From Hymenopus coronatus (Eukaryota > Arthropoda > Insecta > Mantodea > Hymenopodidae), in contig CM060900.1 in assembly GCA_030762935.1 (NCBI GenBank), positions 397,251,132 through 397,315,131 of the forward strand: a stretch of DNA of 64,000 bases, in the 5' to 3' direction. The translations under genes and the position numbers were made by a program. The notes beneath the pieces were generated by a model. The model saw nothing but the letters and a program-made list of their open reading frames with translations, searched no databases and was not told the origin of the DNA. Positions 45,866-57,962 of this stretch are shown here, in pieces. Every line of letters starts with the position of its first letter. Position 1 is the first letter of the stretch.

Positions 45866-46304
45866 CATGTGAGATTCGAATTCGTGAGGTCCCGAAGTTC
45901 AATTCCCGTCTACTACTCACTTTGGTCCTCTGTTTTTCGTTGTTTACCCTGATTAGTTACGAAATGTGTTTCTCATCTACCGCGACTTCCTTTCTATCAT
46001 TTCCGTCTCATTTTGTTTCATTCTCATATTTTGGGTTTCTGCCAGGTTTCATGGCGAATGATGGTGCCGAATAGATGGCGCCGATGGTTACTCAAAGAAG
46101 TAGTAATTCCCATAGACACTAAAGAGTGTTTGGTCGACGGGTCCTTCATCGCCCTCTCTAGGCAGCTCCAGCAGCAAGTTTACGAGCTTGGAACTGCTAT
46201 GACTTCCGGACGTCTCCGTGGCTTGTAGCCTCCTGTGGTACCTTGACATCACCTTCAAATAACTAGCGTTAAACCATTGTATAATAATAATAATAATAAT
46301 AATT
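45866..46304 (+). mobile_element. SINE-C (tRNA-like head, (TAA)n tail)
   Basis: Head: gtggtaacatgtgagattcg, then tgaggtcccgaagttcaatt (B box region), followed by a ~330-bp body and a (TAA)n tail at 46281-46302. The tRNA-like head, Pol III boxes and simple-repeat tail are the three marks of a SINE. Target duplication not found, so the left end is approximate. Confidence 0.65.
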
Positions 46305-46695
46305 AGAGAGATAATCCGTTACATTACAGGAAATGAAAGGCTTAACAACTTCACGGCCAGCCTCACGCCCACATGCCGTGCTGAGGTGGACGATCAACCA
46401 CTCTGTATAGATTGATGATATTAACACCATACGTTCTTCAGCCTTAATGTCGGTTTTAGTCGAGAATACTACCAATTGTCGCTCCTAAGGTTGCACCTAC
46501 ATCTACATGGGGCAAAAATATCATCGCCTTCATGGGTAACTTTATTAGCATGTATTGCTCTTACAGCCCGCACCACAGCCGTTGGACATTGATGACTTGA
46601 TATAAAACGACAGTATCAATTTGAAGAATAAATGTTCGAAGCCTAAGTTTTGAATATCTCCCAGGCATTTGCAGTTATGAAGATTGAGGAAAATC
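46305..46695. other. No gene recognised
   Basis: Mixed-composition sequence, no motif. Confidence 0.4.
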
Positions 46696-46699
46696 TGAG

Positions 46700-46805
46700 A
46701 AAAAAGCTCAGTCAGGGTTAGGGTGCTGGAGGTTTTGAAACGCAGACCTCCAGTTCGCGAGCCCGTGCTGTAATGATCCTGACTAAGTGTATCGGTGAGG
46801 ATGGG
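46700..46805 (-). mobile_element. tRNA-like retroposon fragment
   Basis: On the minus strand cacttagtcaggatcattac (A box region) and ggtctgcgtttcaaaacctc (B box region) at tRNA spacing, with a palindromic tggaggt/acctcca arm. Flanks give no target duplication. Confidence 0.45.
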
Positions 46806-48375
46806 TTCGAAGCCAGTTTAAAATGCTTCCGCCTAATACATTGGTAAGGACGACTTTTGAACTTATTATTCATTACAAATTCTCGAACATAATTTCACCG
46901 CAGTTGTTGGTCTGGCTCCTACATGAGACAGTCTTAGCGAACGCACGTTCAACTGTTCAGAACTATAAACTAAAGTCTCCTCATTCTAAAGTTAATCAAC
47001 AAAGTGCTGCTATTTCTACACTCTAAAGGACACTGTGAAGTGCCAAAACACGCTAGAACGTTTGACTCGAGGAATGTAACTTTTCTTTTCGTCATAGTAT
47101 TGTTGTAGACTGAAAGGCGTACTACTAATTAACACGAATGCTCTAATGATGGAGCTTAAGGGTGCAGAATATTAACCAAGAGGACTTTACTATATTTTTG
47201 CAACATGGTGCCAGTTATAATAATTATCAGGCCATGTATTACATCCAGGATGCATATGATGTGACCCCTAGGCAACGGTTATCTGATTATCTCTTTGTTC
47301 TGGATGTTTAGTCTGCAAGAAACAACTACCTAGAATGGATGTCATGTGCAGAATATATATACGTACAGAAAGCTTATTCACTGGGGATAATACTCTCATG
47401 GCAGGGGAACTCTGAGGTAGGTGCACATATGTTGCTGAAGCTGGCGCAATATTAATAATAATCATCATCATCGTGTTTGCCTCGTGAATTATGTCCGTTT
47501 CAAAACAATAAACGTACCCGAGTCATTTTTATTTCTCCATGTGTGCCATGTTCTGAAATAGAAATGGTAACAGTATTTGAAGGGAAGAAAACTATAGTGC
47601 TATACGCTGCGAAAGTCATAAAAGGTATTTTTTATTCTGAAACTGAGAAACTTTGTTCTCGGTTTTAAACTGATACTGTAAGCTCTGTCTTAGCTGTAAT
47701 AAACTATACCGTTGTATAACGCTTTTACTAGTAAACGGTTTACTATAATCCAAAGTGAATTTTAATTGAATTGTATAACTTCAAAATGTACTAATATGTA
47801 TCTGTATTTTATAGAGCGTTTAAGGATTTAGGCCTTCAATAGGTTAACAACCCGTAAAATGACGAAGAAATTGCTCTTAATAATGCCATAAAACTGGAAT
47901 ATTATCGTAAAAAAGAATTTTAGTTCATTTAATGTGCTTCAGTTTACATGCACTGATGTAAGCATAAAATACGTGTTGAGAATTGCCATTTTTATAACTT
48001 ACAGTATGTGAACTTTGGTAAAATAAAGGTATTATTTCTGCAAAGTTTTTACCAGAAGCGAGTTTAATTAAATGTTATATGTCACTACACGCAACTGTGA
48101 GACACATAATTCCATTTTCTGCTTCCCTCTCATTGATTTAAAGTGTTAGGATTTTCATTCTTTCCATCTCCTCTTCCCAAAAGAAACTATGGTTAAGATT
48201 AAGTCGCTGACTTAAATCGTATGGGTTTCGAAGCGGTTAAAACAGGTAGTGGTTTCAACTAGCAACATATCTTACACAATTTTTTTAGGCATTTAAATAA
48301 AACTGACACTTTATATATATTTACGTTGGCACAAAAAATATAGTATTTTTAAATAAACAATTATTTGAAAGCATC
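46806..48375. other. Intergenic, no gene recognised
   Basis: AT-rich, no motif recognised. Confidence 0.4.
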
Positions 48376-48383
48376 CATTCGAA

Positions 48384-48867
48384 TTTTTTTTTATTTATGG
48401 ACGCTCTTTAACTGCTGTGATTCTCAGCGTCCCATTCTTTGCTCATTCTATAGCAATTACAAAACCTTCTCATTTTGTTACCATCTTCCTGCACATGTTT
48501 AATTTAAACACACAGACAACATTGTTCATAACTATATATATATATAAAATTGTGAACTGATAAACTGTATTTATAATATAGCTTATACCTTTTGTAATTA
48601 ACAAAATGAATAAATAAATTAAAAAAAATTCTATACTGGGCGTGAAAGACCGCTTATTTTGCTCAGAGGCGTCTCTATCAGGCTTGAGGTTCTTTTACGT
48701 GCCGTAAATCTACGACATGGGACCCAAGGCTTTACTTCCCTTCCGAAGGAAGCCATGATAAGGATTTTTACGCCCGAAAAGACCCATCGTCCTCCGCCGG
48801 GTTTGAACCCACGCCCTTGGGTATACGAAGTGAGCATGGTAACCATTACACCACGGAAGGTGACATG
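48384..48867 (-). mobile_element. SINE-B copy 1, interrupted by a nested insertion
   Basis: On the minus strand: head cgtggtgtaatggttacc and B box gtgggttcaaacccg, then aaaaatccttatcatgg, a ccttcggaagggaagtaa block, cacgtaaaagaacctcaagc, and after an interruption the end cagttaaagagcgtccataa. The octamer cattcgaa flanks it at 48376-48383 and 48868-48875. A 189-bp insertion (48439-48627) breaks the body. Confidence 0.9.
48439..48627 (+). mobile_element. 189-bp retroposed insert inside SINE-B copy 1
   Basis: Compared with SINE-B copy 2, which is uninterrupted here, 189 bases are added and the pentamer attct is present on both sides (48434-48438 and 48628-48632). The insert ends in aatgaataaataaattaaaaaaa, an A-rich tail, so it is probably the 3' end of a truncated retroelement or processed transcript in plus orientation. 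Its source is not recognised. Confidence 0.75.
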
Positions 48868-49399
48868 CATTCGAAGGAACAAACCTGAAATCAATGCAAA
48901 GGTCGATATCAAATTTTTCAAAGTATATGATTTTGTTAAGCTATTTGATTTCCAAGATCAATTTTCAGTTTTACTTGAATGAATGTACAGGTGTATTTAT
49001 TGAAATACCAGTATGGGTACATTCCTTTTATCAACCGCACGGGTTCACAGACCGTACGTGCCTTTGTAATACGTAAAATAGAAGCGATATTAAGAACAAG
49101 CCGTTAAAAGAGTAAACACAAAATTAAAAGGACAAAGATATTCAAATAGAGCATCTTAAATTTACAACACGGAATAAACCGTATTCCAATGAATTAATGT
49201 ACCCTATTATAGTAGACAAATACACTTAAGAGATATATATACACACAGTACCAACACTACAACAAAACAATGACTGAAAAGTATGACATACGTAAAATAT
49301 TATAATCACTTTTTTAGTTCTTGTTATCTTCCCCATTATCAGCCTTCTCAGATCGCAGCTGTCTCGACTTAAGTACAAATTTAACTATCCCGTCCGCGT

Positions 49400-52300
49400 C
49401 TTCCGTACCTGCCAGTAGCGTTCAACATTCGGAATGGTAAAGGATCGCAGCAAATACTTTTCCCTCCATTCCTTTGCCAAGGTATGGGTCCACGGCTCTT
49501 CCTCCTCGCAAATGGGGCAGATTCTCAAACGATTCTCGTCAGTTCATTTTATCATCGGCCATGCTCCTGGTCTAATCCACGCAAGCCCCTCTCTAATGAG
49601 TTTGGTACCTGTTTGATGTATTGCTCCATACTCAACTCCTATTTTAACTCAAGCTGTACTTCCAATAAAATATTCTCCGTACGTTGCGCAATTATTTGCT
49701 GCCTGTGAATATCATAGAAGTGGTTCTGAATGTTTATCCAAATACTCCGCCTGTTTGCCTGCCCCGCCATCCAATGGTTTCCAACCCCTTCTTTTTTTTT
49801 AATTTTAATGCCCACGTCGAATTACCTTCCATTCTCAACTGTTCATGGTAGCAGATGTCCCAACTCTTAAGATTGGTTTCCGTGAACGATTCTCATCCAA
49901 TATTTAACTGCTCTGATCGTGCACTCTATCATTTCACTATGCGCCCCCAATTCCCTCATTATTCCGTAGTTAGCAGTACCCCTCCCTACTCCCAGAATTC
50001 CTATCAGAAATATTATCCTCACTTGGTCCAGATTCCCTGTTTGTTCCCACCCCCACATTTCTCCTCCATATGTAATCGTGGACCTATCTGCCTCTCCGTA
50101 TACAGTTCCCATTCAGGTTACGGAGGTATTCGGAATTCTGCAGCGTATCTTGAGAGCTTCCGCTGCATTCACCCTTGCCTTCTGTTTCGTGATGTCAATG
50201 TGTTTTGTCCATTTTCCGTTCATTGTAAATGTAAGTCCTAAGTACACAAAAGATTTAACATGATCCAGTGGCTGCCCTGCATATGCCCAGTTCTCCTTCT
50301 TGCTATACACAGAAACATTTTTGAAAGGTATTGCAACTGTAAGTAGCCATTCAGCGCAATAATTCTTAAGCTTGTCCAGTCCTCGTTGCAGACCTTTAAC
50401 TACCTTGGAGCACAACACTGAGTCGCCCGCGTATAAAATGCTGGGATCTGCAAACCTGACACAACTGGTGCTTCGATTTTCTCTGCACTATTGCGGCAGT
50501 AATATCATAAACAAAGGGATTAAACAGTAAGTGAGAATAAATTCAGCCCTTTCTTACGCCCCTATAGTTTAGGCAGTTCTACGACACACTGTTTCTGAGG
50601 TACTTTCCACAGAATTCGACATTTTGGTAGAGTGTTTGCAACGCTCTAATGATTAAACTTCATAATCCCTTTCGGTGTAATTTATGCCATAATGTATTTC
50701 GATTGATAGAGTAAATGCACAATGAAGCTTTTCGCGCTTAATTTACGTTTGTTTTGCCCTTAATGTGTCCAAAATAAAAGCGGCGTCTATGGTAATGTAT
50801 CCTTCGCTGAAACTCATTTGAAATTTTGAAAGTTTGCCAATTCTTTATCTGGTTATATAATACTCTGCAGTAAATTTTCTCCATAATTGACAGCAGAGTA
50901 ACCCCCCTATAGTTATTCGGATTCCCAATATACCCCTTCTCTTTATAAATAGGATGAGTAATGTCCTTTCCCCAACAGGTAGGGCAAATCCTCTCAACAA
51001 ATAATCTGTCATATATCTGGAGCATACTCCTATCAAACTCATTAACATTGGCTGCGATTTTAAAAGCGTCTTGCGGCAACCCGTCCCACACTGGAGCTTT
51101 ACCTCCCTTTGGGCTCTTCAGCGGCTGTGCTGTTTCCCTTGCTTAAATGTCATGTCCTCATTCAGTATTGGGATTACTATATTTTCCCAAAATTAGTACT
51201 TCCGTTGTTACAAAAATCCCTTTTCCTTCCCCAAATATTCCGTTAAAATGCACTGCCCATTTTCTTAGAGAAATTTCGTTCGGCGCCTGACGGTTGCCTC
51301 TTAAATTCTTTACAAATTGCCATATCTCAGGGTTATCCGCCGTGTTAAAACATTACCAATGTCTTGAGTCATTTTTGTCTTGCCACGTAGTTCGCTTTCC
51401 CCGTATGAGCTATTTATACTCCCTTCGTTTGTTTTTCTAGTTTTTTTTGTTTTGTTTTTCCAAATCCTCCTAGTTTCCCACCCCCGCTTCATTTTGAATT
51501 TTGACAGAGCCTTCTCTGCTTGATTCTTGTAAATCTGTGCTGGTCATACTAACCGTCGAAATGTTTTATCTTATCATGCATGTCAAATTTCACTGTCCCC
51601 GTCGTTTCTATTATATCTGTTAGTTCCTTCGCTGTTTCTGTGTTCTTTCCCCTTAAATGTCTTTCCATGTTATCAACAAAAACTTTCGTTTCTACCGATT
51701 TCCACATAAATGTACTTTTCAATGTTCCTTCGTCCCCTTTCCCCTCTTCGTTTGCATGCGTCAAAAAGGCCGTCTCTATATTCAGTTCCAGGGCGACCGG
51801 ACAATGATGCGTCTCAATACGATCTCCCACCCAAAATTTTCTAATTTCCCTATTAAACCCTAGCTTATCAAAATACAATCTATTACACCACCATCATTTT
51901 CATTTATGAAAGTGAGTACCCCCTCTCGATTCCTATCTATCGCCCTCCGTGGTGTAATGGTTACCATGCTGACTTCATATACCCAAGGTCGCGGGTTCAA
52001 ATCCCGCGGAGGATGATGCATTTTTTCAGGCGTAAAAATCCTTAGCGCGGCTTCCTTCGGAAGGGAAGTAAAGCCGTTGGTCCCGTGTCGTAGATTTACG
52101 GCACGTAAAAGAACCTCAAGCCTGATAGAGAGGCTTCTGAGCAAAATTAAGCGGTATTTCACGCCCAGTACAGAATGGGACGCTGAGAACCACAGCAGTT
52201 AAAGAGTGTCCATAAATAAAACGCCATTTACTTTTTTTTCGATCCCTACCGTACTTGTCATTCACTGTTTCTTGAGAGAACCCATCCTATAAAGCAAGTA

Positions 52301-52707
52301 ATTGTCTTCCCTCCGCAGTAATAAAGAAATCCTTGCTCTTTCGCTGACCTCCGCAAAGCTCCTCACCACCATGGCCGAAAATGTTCCTGTAACTACACCA
52401 AAGTTTCGGTTAAGTTGTTGTAAAAAGTTATATGTGTATACTTTCACTTGCTGGCTGGTTGTATAATCCTATAACTATTAAATTTGCACCCCCCCCCCCT
52501 GTGCCAAAGATACAGTAACCACACCTTCCAAGCTATTTCGAGCTTAATTATTTCCGCCCCCAACTCAGATCTCAATGAAACGGATACCCCTCCTGGCCAT
52601 CTTCCCCTTGTCAAACATACAATGCCAAAGTCACTAAGGAAAGACAAGAAATTCTCACTACCCAATCTCTTTCTTAAGCCTTCGGTGTTCCATTTGACAA
52701 TCCTCAC
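49400..52707 (-). pseudogene. LINE-2 ORF2 (endonuclease-reverse transcriptase)
   Basis: Endonuclease start MRIVKWNTEGLRKRL at 52707, PGGVSV near 52600; after the SINE insertion GVLTFINENDGGVIDCI near 51880-51920 and THHCPVALEL near 51810, where the usual SDH is altered to THH. Reverse transcriptase: NPNNYRGVTLLS near 50940, YCRVLYNQIKNW near 50850, LFNPFVYDI near 50510, and ILYAGDSVL near 50430, a degraded YADD box with the first Asp changed to Gly; then FVYLGLTFTMNGKW near 50240. C-terminus: YGGEMWGWE near 50060, RLRICPICEEEEPWTHTLAK near 49510. Loss of active-site residues shows it is dead. Confidence 0.85.
51939..52238 (+). mobile_element. SINE-B copy 2, full length, inserted in LINE-2
   Basis: A tRNA-like head at 51942-52013 has matching acceptor halves (cctccg and cggagg), an A box tggtgtaatgg and a perfect T-arm around ttcaaat. 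The body contains ccttcggaagggaag and cacgtaaaagaacctcaagc. Imperfect 12-bp direct repeats tcgattcctatc (51927-51938) and tcgatccctacc (52239-52250) flank it. Removing the SINE and one repeat rejoins the endonuclease frame (GRDR...EGVLTF), which confirms the insertion. The region after cataaataaaa is unusually T-rich for a tail. Confidence 0.92.
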
Positions 52708-53059
52708 AAAAGAGGTTGGGTCCTATTGTCTTCTTGTCCTTCCTTCAATTTGGCTGAAGCTTTGTCGAGCTGTGGTCAACCTAGGTGTACGTAGTGGGAT
52801 GCTGCTGTCCCTTCCGGTGAAGACTGTCTCACACTTTACGCTCCCTGTCACCATAATTTGATGCACCTCTTACTGCCCCGCTAAGGAAAGGGCTACCTGC
52901 TGCGCTGAGGGACTCGCCACCTGTCCTGAGTTCGGTTTCCGCGCTGATCCTGGATTGAGCCATACGCTCCAGTTCCAGTCGGCTCCAGACTTGCCCGTTA
53001 ATGATGAGCTTGTCATGCAATCCTGCTTCTTGGCCTCAAACATGTGACGCTTTAAAAGT

Positions 53060-53120
53060 GCTCTCTCCCTTCCTCTCTCTCGCTCTCGCTCTCGCTCTAC
53101 TCTCCTCTTCTCTTCTCTTA
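53060..53120. repeat. CT-rich simple repeat
   Basis: (ctctcg)n and tctct units, close to the presumed 5' end of LINE-2. Confidence 0.85.
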
Positions 53121-54430
53121 CGCAAATTTTGTTTAATGCAGAGTTATTTAATCCATAAAAAGATCTATGGTTCTTGTTCTGATTTTAACAGTATTTTCTT
53201 TAGACAGTGACATTATTCTGAAATCTTAATTCCCAATATATTTGTGGATTTTTTCATCATTCTGATAATATTTAACGCCAGTATAAGCAACGGATACTGG
53301 AGCGGGCCAAAACTTAACAAATTATCCCATTCTCACAAAACAGAAAAGGCACAATCAATTTTTATCTATAAAGTTTAAGGGCATGGGGAAACAAGATTAT
53401 CAAAAGTCTATAAAACCATAACTGAATTAGAGCTTGAAATATTCATAATACTATGAAAGGATGTATAGCAGTAGGTATAGAAATATGCTCTCGGGTAACT
53501 ATTTAAAAACGGCTTACCATACTCATAATCGGTATGCAAGAATAGATCATGCGCAGAAATGCTAATAAAACGATTGAATATATGTGTATGTGTGTATATG
53601 TATATGTGTATGTATATATAGTCTCAACCCCTCAGGAGGTATTATTTAAGCCATAACTTTCTGGGGTAAACGGGGATGCGACGGGACGATACTGGCTGGC
53701 TGCAAGAGAAGTGGCACTGGGATCAAAAGGAAATCCATTTAATTTATACATGAGAAAATACTGTAACAAAAAACAATTTTACTTTCAAAAGAAATAGCTT
53801 ACCTATTTCCATATGCTCTGGGGCAATGTAGTACGTCGTCTTCCTTTTTACTACCATTGTAGTTAAAACATTTTACATTTTCTAAGGTTGCATGCCGAAA
53901 GAGATACAGGCGAATACGCTGTCTTCCAAGGCTGTTAGCCATAAAGAGAGGGCAGTGTCCACATTCTCCATATATAAAACGTAAATTTGTAGTCAAACCA
54001 GAATAATAAATCAAATAATGAATCCTAAAATGTCTTTGAATGTATAATAGGGCTTAAAAGGAATTGTCGCTAAAATTGTGCTATAGTCGTTATAATATAT
54101 GAAGGGTCCAGGGGAAAAACCTGACGGGCGTCATTTTTTTCAATTTTGAGTTATTTGTGCCATCTTTTAGAGCGTAGCATATATTTTCATTGGATGTATT
54201 TACACTGTCCACGCAAACAAGGCAAAAGCTCGACAAGTCCGTGGTGTATTAAAATAACCATACTACATCTGGTTTTTAAAGAGTATTAAGCCGCATTTGT
54301 CTACATCTGCAACAATGAATTAAAAATGAATAGGTCCTTCTTGTCAGTCATTGTTGTCACCCAAGACGTTTAATCTTGCTCTGCGTTTCCAATGTGCGTT
54401 ATTTTCACGTGATTTTTTATTGTTTGAAGA
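53121..54430. other. Intergenic, no gene recognised
   Basis: Contains a short (TATG)n-like patch at 53579-53622. No other feature recognised. Confidence 0.4.
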
Positions 54431-54449
54431 CAACATAGATTTGAGTACA

Positions 54450-54620
54450 GTAATGTCATCAGGAGAAAACAGTGTAAAGATGAATCTTACAAAAAAGAGA
54501 AAGAAGTATGGGTGGTTAAAGGATGTAGGAAAGAAATTAAAACTACAGATTCATGAAACTGGACCACTATGTGATTGCAAACGCAAATGTTTTGATCTTA
54601 GAAATATAATGTCGGCATCC
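54450..54620 (+). pseudogene. Cys-motif N-terminal fragment (possibly DUF7869-type family)
   Basis: A plus-strand frame reads MSSGENSVKMNLTKKRKKYG, WLKDVGKKLKLQIHETGP, and LCDCKRKCFD. Basic N-termini followed by a CxCxxxC motif precede the RNase H-like core in the family seen at 17.6-19.2 kb, so this may be a first exon or fragment from a related element. After CFDLRN the frame continues 20 codons to a stop (54666-54668) without family similarity. The assignment is tentative. Confidence 0.35.
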
Positions 54621-54669
54621 ATTTATTTTGTTGTAACTATCAGTATTATTGCCTTTAACCAACAATAAC

Positions 54670-56540
54670 TTTGCTCTTTTTGCATTACACCCACGGGTGC
54701 TCACCACATGAGCTTGAAACTAATACAGAATTTCTGGCGCGAATGGCGGAAGGCTGCATTATAACGGTGAACTGATCGGAAGAGTTTTGTTTTAGCGCGG
54801 ATCACCTTGTGGGTGAATAAATAATACATACACCCTTTGTGCAGTGTGTGTTCGTTTATATCTTAACATTTACCAGCTACACAAAACCATACAAAATGTC
54901 TTTTCAAGTTATGTCCGGAAAATCCAATATATGCATTTTATTTTTCATAAAAATATATTAAACATATGATTAGAGCCGTTTTTAGAAAATAAAAAGAAAT
55001 CGAAAAATGCTCCCTTTAAACAACAGTTTGAGGTGGAGGATTTTCTTGAAAACTTACTCATCATATCCTCTGAAGATGCGGGTCGTTAATAACAAGTAGG
55101 TATAGTTGTTAACCAAGTTTTTGTTTTTAAATCATGCGCTCACAGATACACTTATGATCCCTTTTATAAACAAAAATGATTATTTTTGGATTATGGATTC
55201 CTCAAAACATTTATTTCCGGTGTAATTCCGGTAACGAATATTTGGGTGGAATGTAATACTTGTGTATGGTAGAGAAACTGATGGAGACACGTCCGAGTAA
55301 AAGAATATGTTATAATATGTTCTACTCCATGAGTAAAGGCAGGGTCTTTGTGTAGCTCGACACTGCAAATCCACCTGATGTCACATTCTAACGCATGATG
55401 CAACTATTTAAAATTATGGCGCGATGAAGGCCTGGCAGGAAAGACACACTCTCCTTTTTGCACCCCTAATATCTTAACATTAATGCCTAGAAACAGCGGC
55501 AGCATGTAAATAACTAGAGAGCAGCGCTGTAGCGACTAATCCCGACACTTCGCGGAATCGCCCGAGCGTGAACCGTGTGTTGAAGGGGTTGGCACCCACG
55601 GATGACTAAGCCATCTGAACGTGACTTGAAGATGACTTCTTTTTCATTCACAGCAGGAGGTCTCCACTTCGATTCTCATCAGCGAGATGAGTTTTAGCCC
55701 ATCGTAATGAGATTTACATGAGCATCCCTTCAATTTAAGCCATAAATAACATCTACCCCTTTTGGTCCGATCAATCACAAGCATCACTAGACATTATCTC
55801 GAGGGTACTTGTACAAGAGCACCCTGGGGTCCACGGGACTGGAAAATTGACTTCAACATTGAAACCAGGGATATACCATATATGCCTCTGAATTATATGT
55901 ATTTAATTCAATATGATGATTCAACGATTAGTAAATCGTCATTAGTATACCTTCTTGATGATAACCGATTCACAAGACTGTTAATATTCCCAAATTAAGA
56001 GAAGATATTTTTACGCCCAGATTTCCATTAACTTAACAGCCAGACAAAAATTTAGGGATTTTAGCCCTCTAACAGTAATCAAATCTGAGATAATCATGGA
56101 TGTCGTTAAATGCACTTATGTTTACTCTCCAGTTTTAAGTCTCATCTGCTAAAGCTGTGTAAGTATGTACAAATCCACAGTTAAAAGAATACTGATTTTC
56201 TCACAAAGTGCTCTTTCGAACTATCAAAAGGTTTGGTACGGTTTAGTCGAGAGCTTGGAATCGCTAATGCGTTACTACGATTTACAAAGAATTAATTCTG
56301 CGTTTCCAACTCGACATCACATTACAGGACACAGACAACAAATCAAATTAGAAGACGGAGAAAGCTTCACCTGATGTATAATTTATGACCAAGGAACGAA
56401 GGGGAAATCTCGCATTTCGATTCAACACAAATAATTTGTGCTTACCTCCCCAGAACAAACGGCTAAATTGTAGGCAGGTTGGTAGACAGAAACTTGGAGC
56501 TGTCCTTAACACTTCTAATTGTGATGAGCCGGTCACACCG
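54670..56540. other. Mostly intergenic
   Basis: At 55590-55700 a plus-strand stretch (ggatgactaagccatctgaa and, 50 bases on, ccacttcgattctcatc) could be a very decayed tRNA-like head. Otherwise nothing recognised. Confidence 0.3.
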
Positions 56541-56939
56541 TAGGCATGTTCAGAGAAAGTCTCCTTTTGGTGGAACCAGGGAGAAATATGTCCATCTGAG
56601 GCGGCTCAGAAACGGCCGCCGTCTGACAAGCGAGAAAAACGTTCTAATAACCGCGCTAATTGTCGTACGCCAACCAATACTGCACAGCCCCTAAGCTGCC
56701 TAAAACATGGTAAGGGAAACAAAAGAGGAAAGGAGGGAAAGAAAATTCGTGTTAGAAGAGAAATCGCCCCAGCATTCGTCTTCCCGACTGGAGAAAACCA
56801 CAAAAAATCCATGATCAGAGTGGCTGGTCCCAAAAATCGAACTCAGTTCTGCTTTAAATCGTGGCTCGCACATTACCACGTGTGCAGATTCCTAGATAAC
56901 GATCATTTATGTGAAACTAAACAAAAACTATCCGGTTAA
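56541..56939 (+). CDS. Unassigned 132-codon open frame, no start codon
   Basis: Between TAG at 56535-56540 and TAA at 56937-56939 one plus-strand frame is fully open, with a basic middle (CLKHGKGNKRGKEGKKIRVR) and EIAPAFVFPTGENHKKSMIR after it. It lacks an ATG near its start. GC content is above the flanks, and a second frame is also open over the first half. It may be an exon or a transposon fragment; no family is recognised. Confidence 0.2.
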
Positions 56940-57433
56940 CCTAAAAATTAACTGAACAATTTATCCAATAAAGTAAATTTTATTTGATTATTCTTATCAC
57001 TTTCATCGGCTTACTTTAATTCCAGTTGAGAGTTTCTAACCAACTAACTAATTTACATTGAGTGCGAGAAATTCATTTTCAGTTGTGTTTAACTCCTTTG
57101 CTGAGATTTTTAGATGCAGATGCTTATGTTTTTCGTTGATATTGTGCTTAATCGAGTCCATAATTCGTTTCGAAAAACACATCCTGATGGTTCGAAATAC
57201 GGTAAAGAGTGACAAAAGCTTCATTGTATTGGTGTAGGAGAAACCATCTTGCTTTCATGCTGCATCTTGATTCGAATTTTGACGTGGAATGTAATACATG
57301 ACCTATTTGTAGGACTTAAGAAATATTTATGTGCTATTATGACTTTTGCAGATTTGTATGGAATCTTGTTTTCTTTTCAGATAGAAACAGAAACTTAATG
57401 TAATCATTAGCTTTTCCATAAATTAAAATTAAG

Positions 57434-57676
57434 TTTTATTTACGGACGCTCTTAGCTGTGGTGGTTCTCAGTATCACATTCTATATTGGGCGTAAATTAC
57501 TAATTAATTGTGCTTAAAGACCTCTTTATCAGGCTCGAGATTATGTTACCTGCTGTAAATCTCGGAAACAACTTCTTAACTTCCCACCCGAAAAAAATTA
57601 TTCATCGCCCTCCGCCGGAGTCGAACCCGTGACCTTCGGAACAACAGGCTAGCATGTTACCCCTAGACCAGGAGGA
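57434..57676 (-). mobile_element. SINE-B copy 3, divergent head
   Basis: On the minus strand the body (gacgctcttagctgtggtgg complement, gggcgtaaatt, tctttatcaggctcgaga, ttaacttcccacccga) matches copies 1 and 2. The head, cctggtctaggggtaacatg with B box ggtcacgggttcgactccgg, differs from theirs and points to a different tRNA-like head or a diverged subfamily. No target duplication found. Confidence 0.8.
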
Positions 57677-57903
57677 TGACAGCTGTTATATAGATTTCTT
57701 ACTTAAGAAACACTAATAGACTTAAATCGGCAGGTAAAGCCTGTGCAAAAGCATGATGCTACGTGGAAAGAGCTGTTTACCATACAGCAGGTATGGGCAA
57801 ACACTTGACACGCAATCCGCAAACTCGGTTAACCATACATAGATTGAAACGGCTGCACGCCACTGCACGCTAATACTCCAGTCACTCACGACTCACTAAA
57901 GCT

Positions 57904-57905
57904 CA

Positions 57906-57960
<55 letters not shown>
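57904..57960. repeat. (AC)n microsatellite
   Basis: Pure AC repeat of about 55 bases. Confidence 0.97.

Positions 57961-57962
<2 letters not shown>

Larger units (their letters stand above)
48980..53050 (-). mobile_element. Second non-LTR retrotransposon (LINE-2), decayed
   Basis: A minus-strand element of about 4 kb: possible end of ORF1 near 53040-52830, ORF2 from about 52707 to 49400 with endonuclease, reverse transcriptase and C-terminal Cys motif, and a 3' UTR reaching a caataaatacacctgtac stretch near 49000. It is broken by many stops and shifts and carries SINE-B copy 2 within the endonuclease region. The ILGVxR and GWE block and the CPIC C-terminus resemble widespread arthropod LINEs, but the clade is not clear. 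Ends are approximate; no target duplication found. Confidence 0.8.

Noticed and set aside
51942..52013. Functional tRNA gene
   Set aside because: The cloverleaf is good, but it is the head of SINE-B with body and flanking target duplication.
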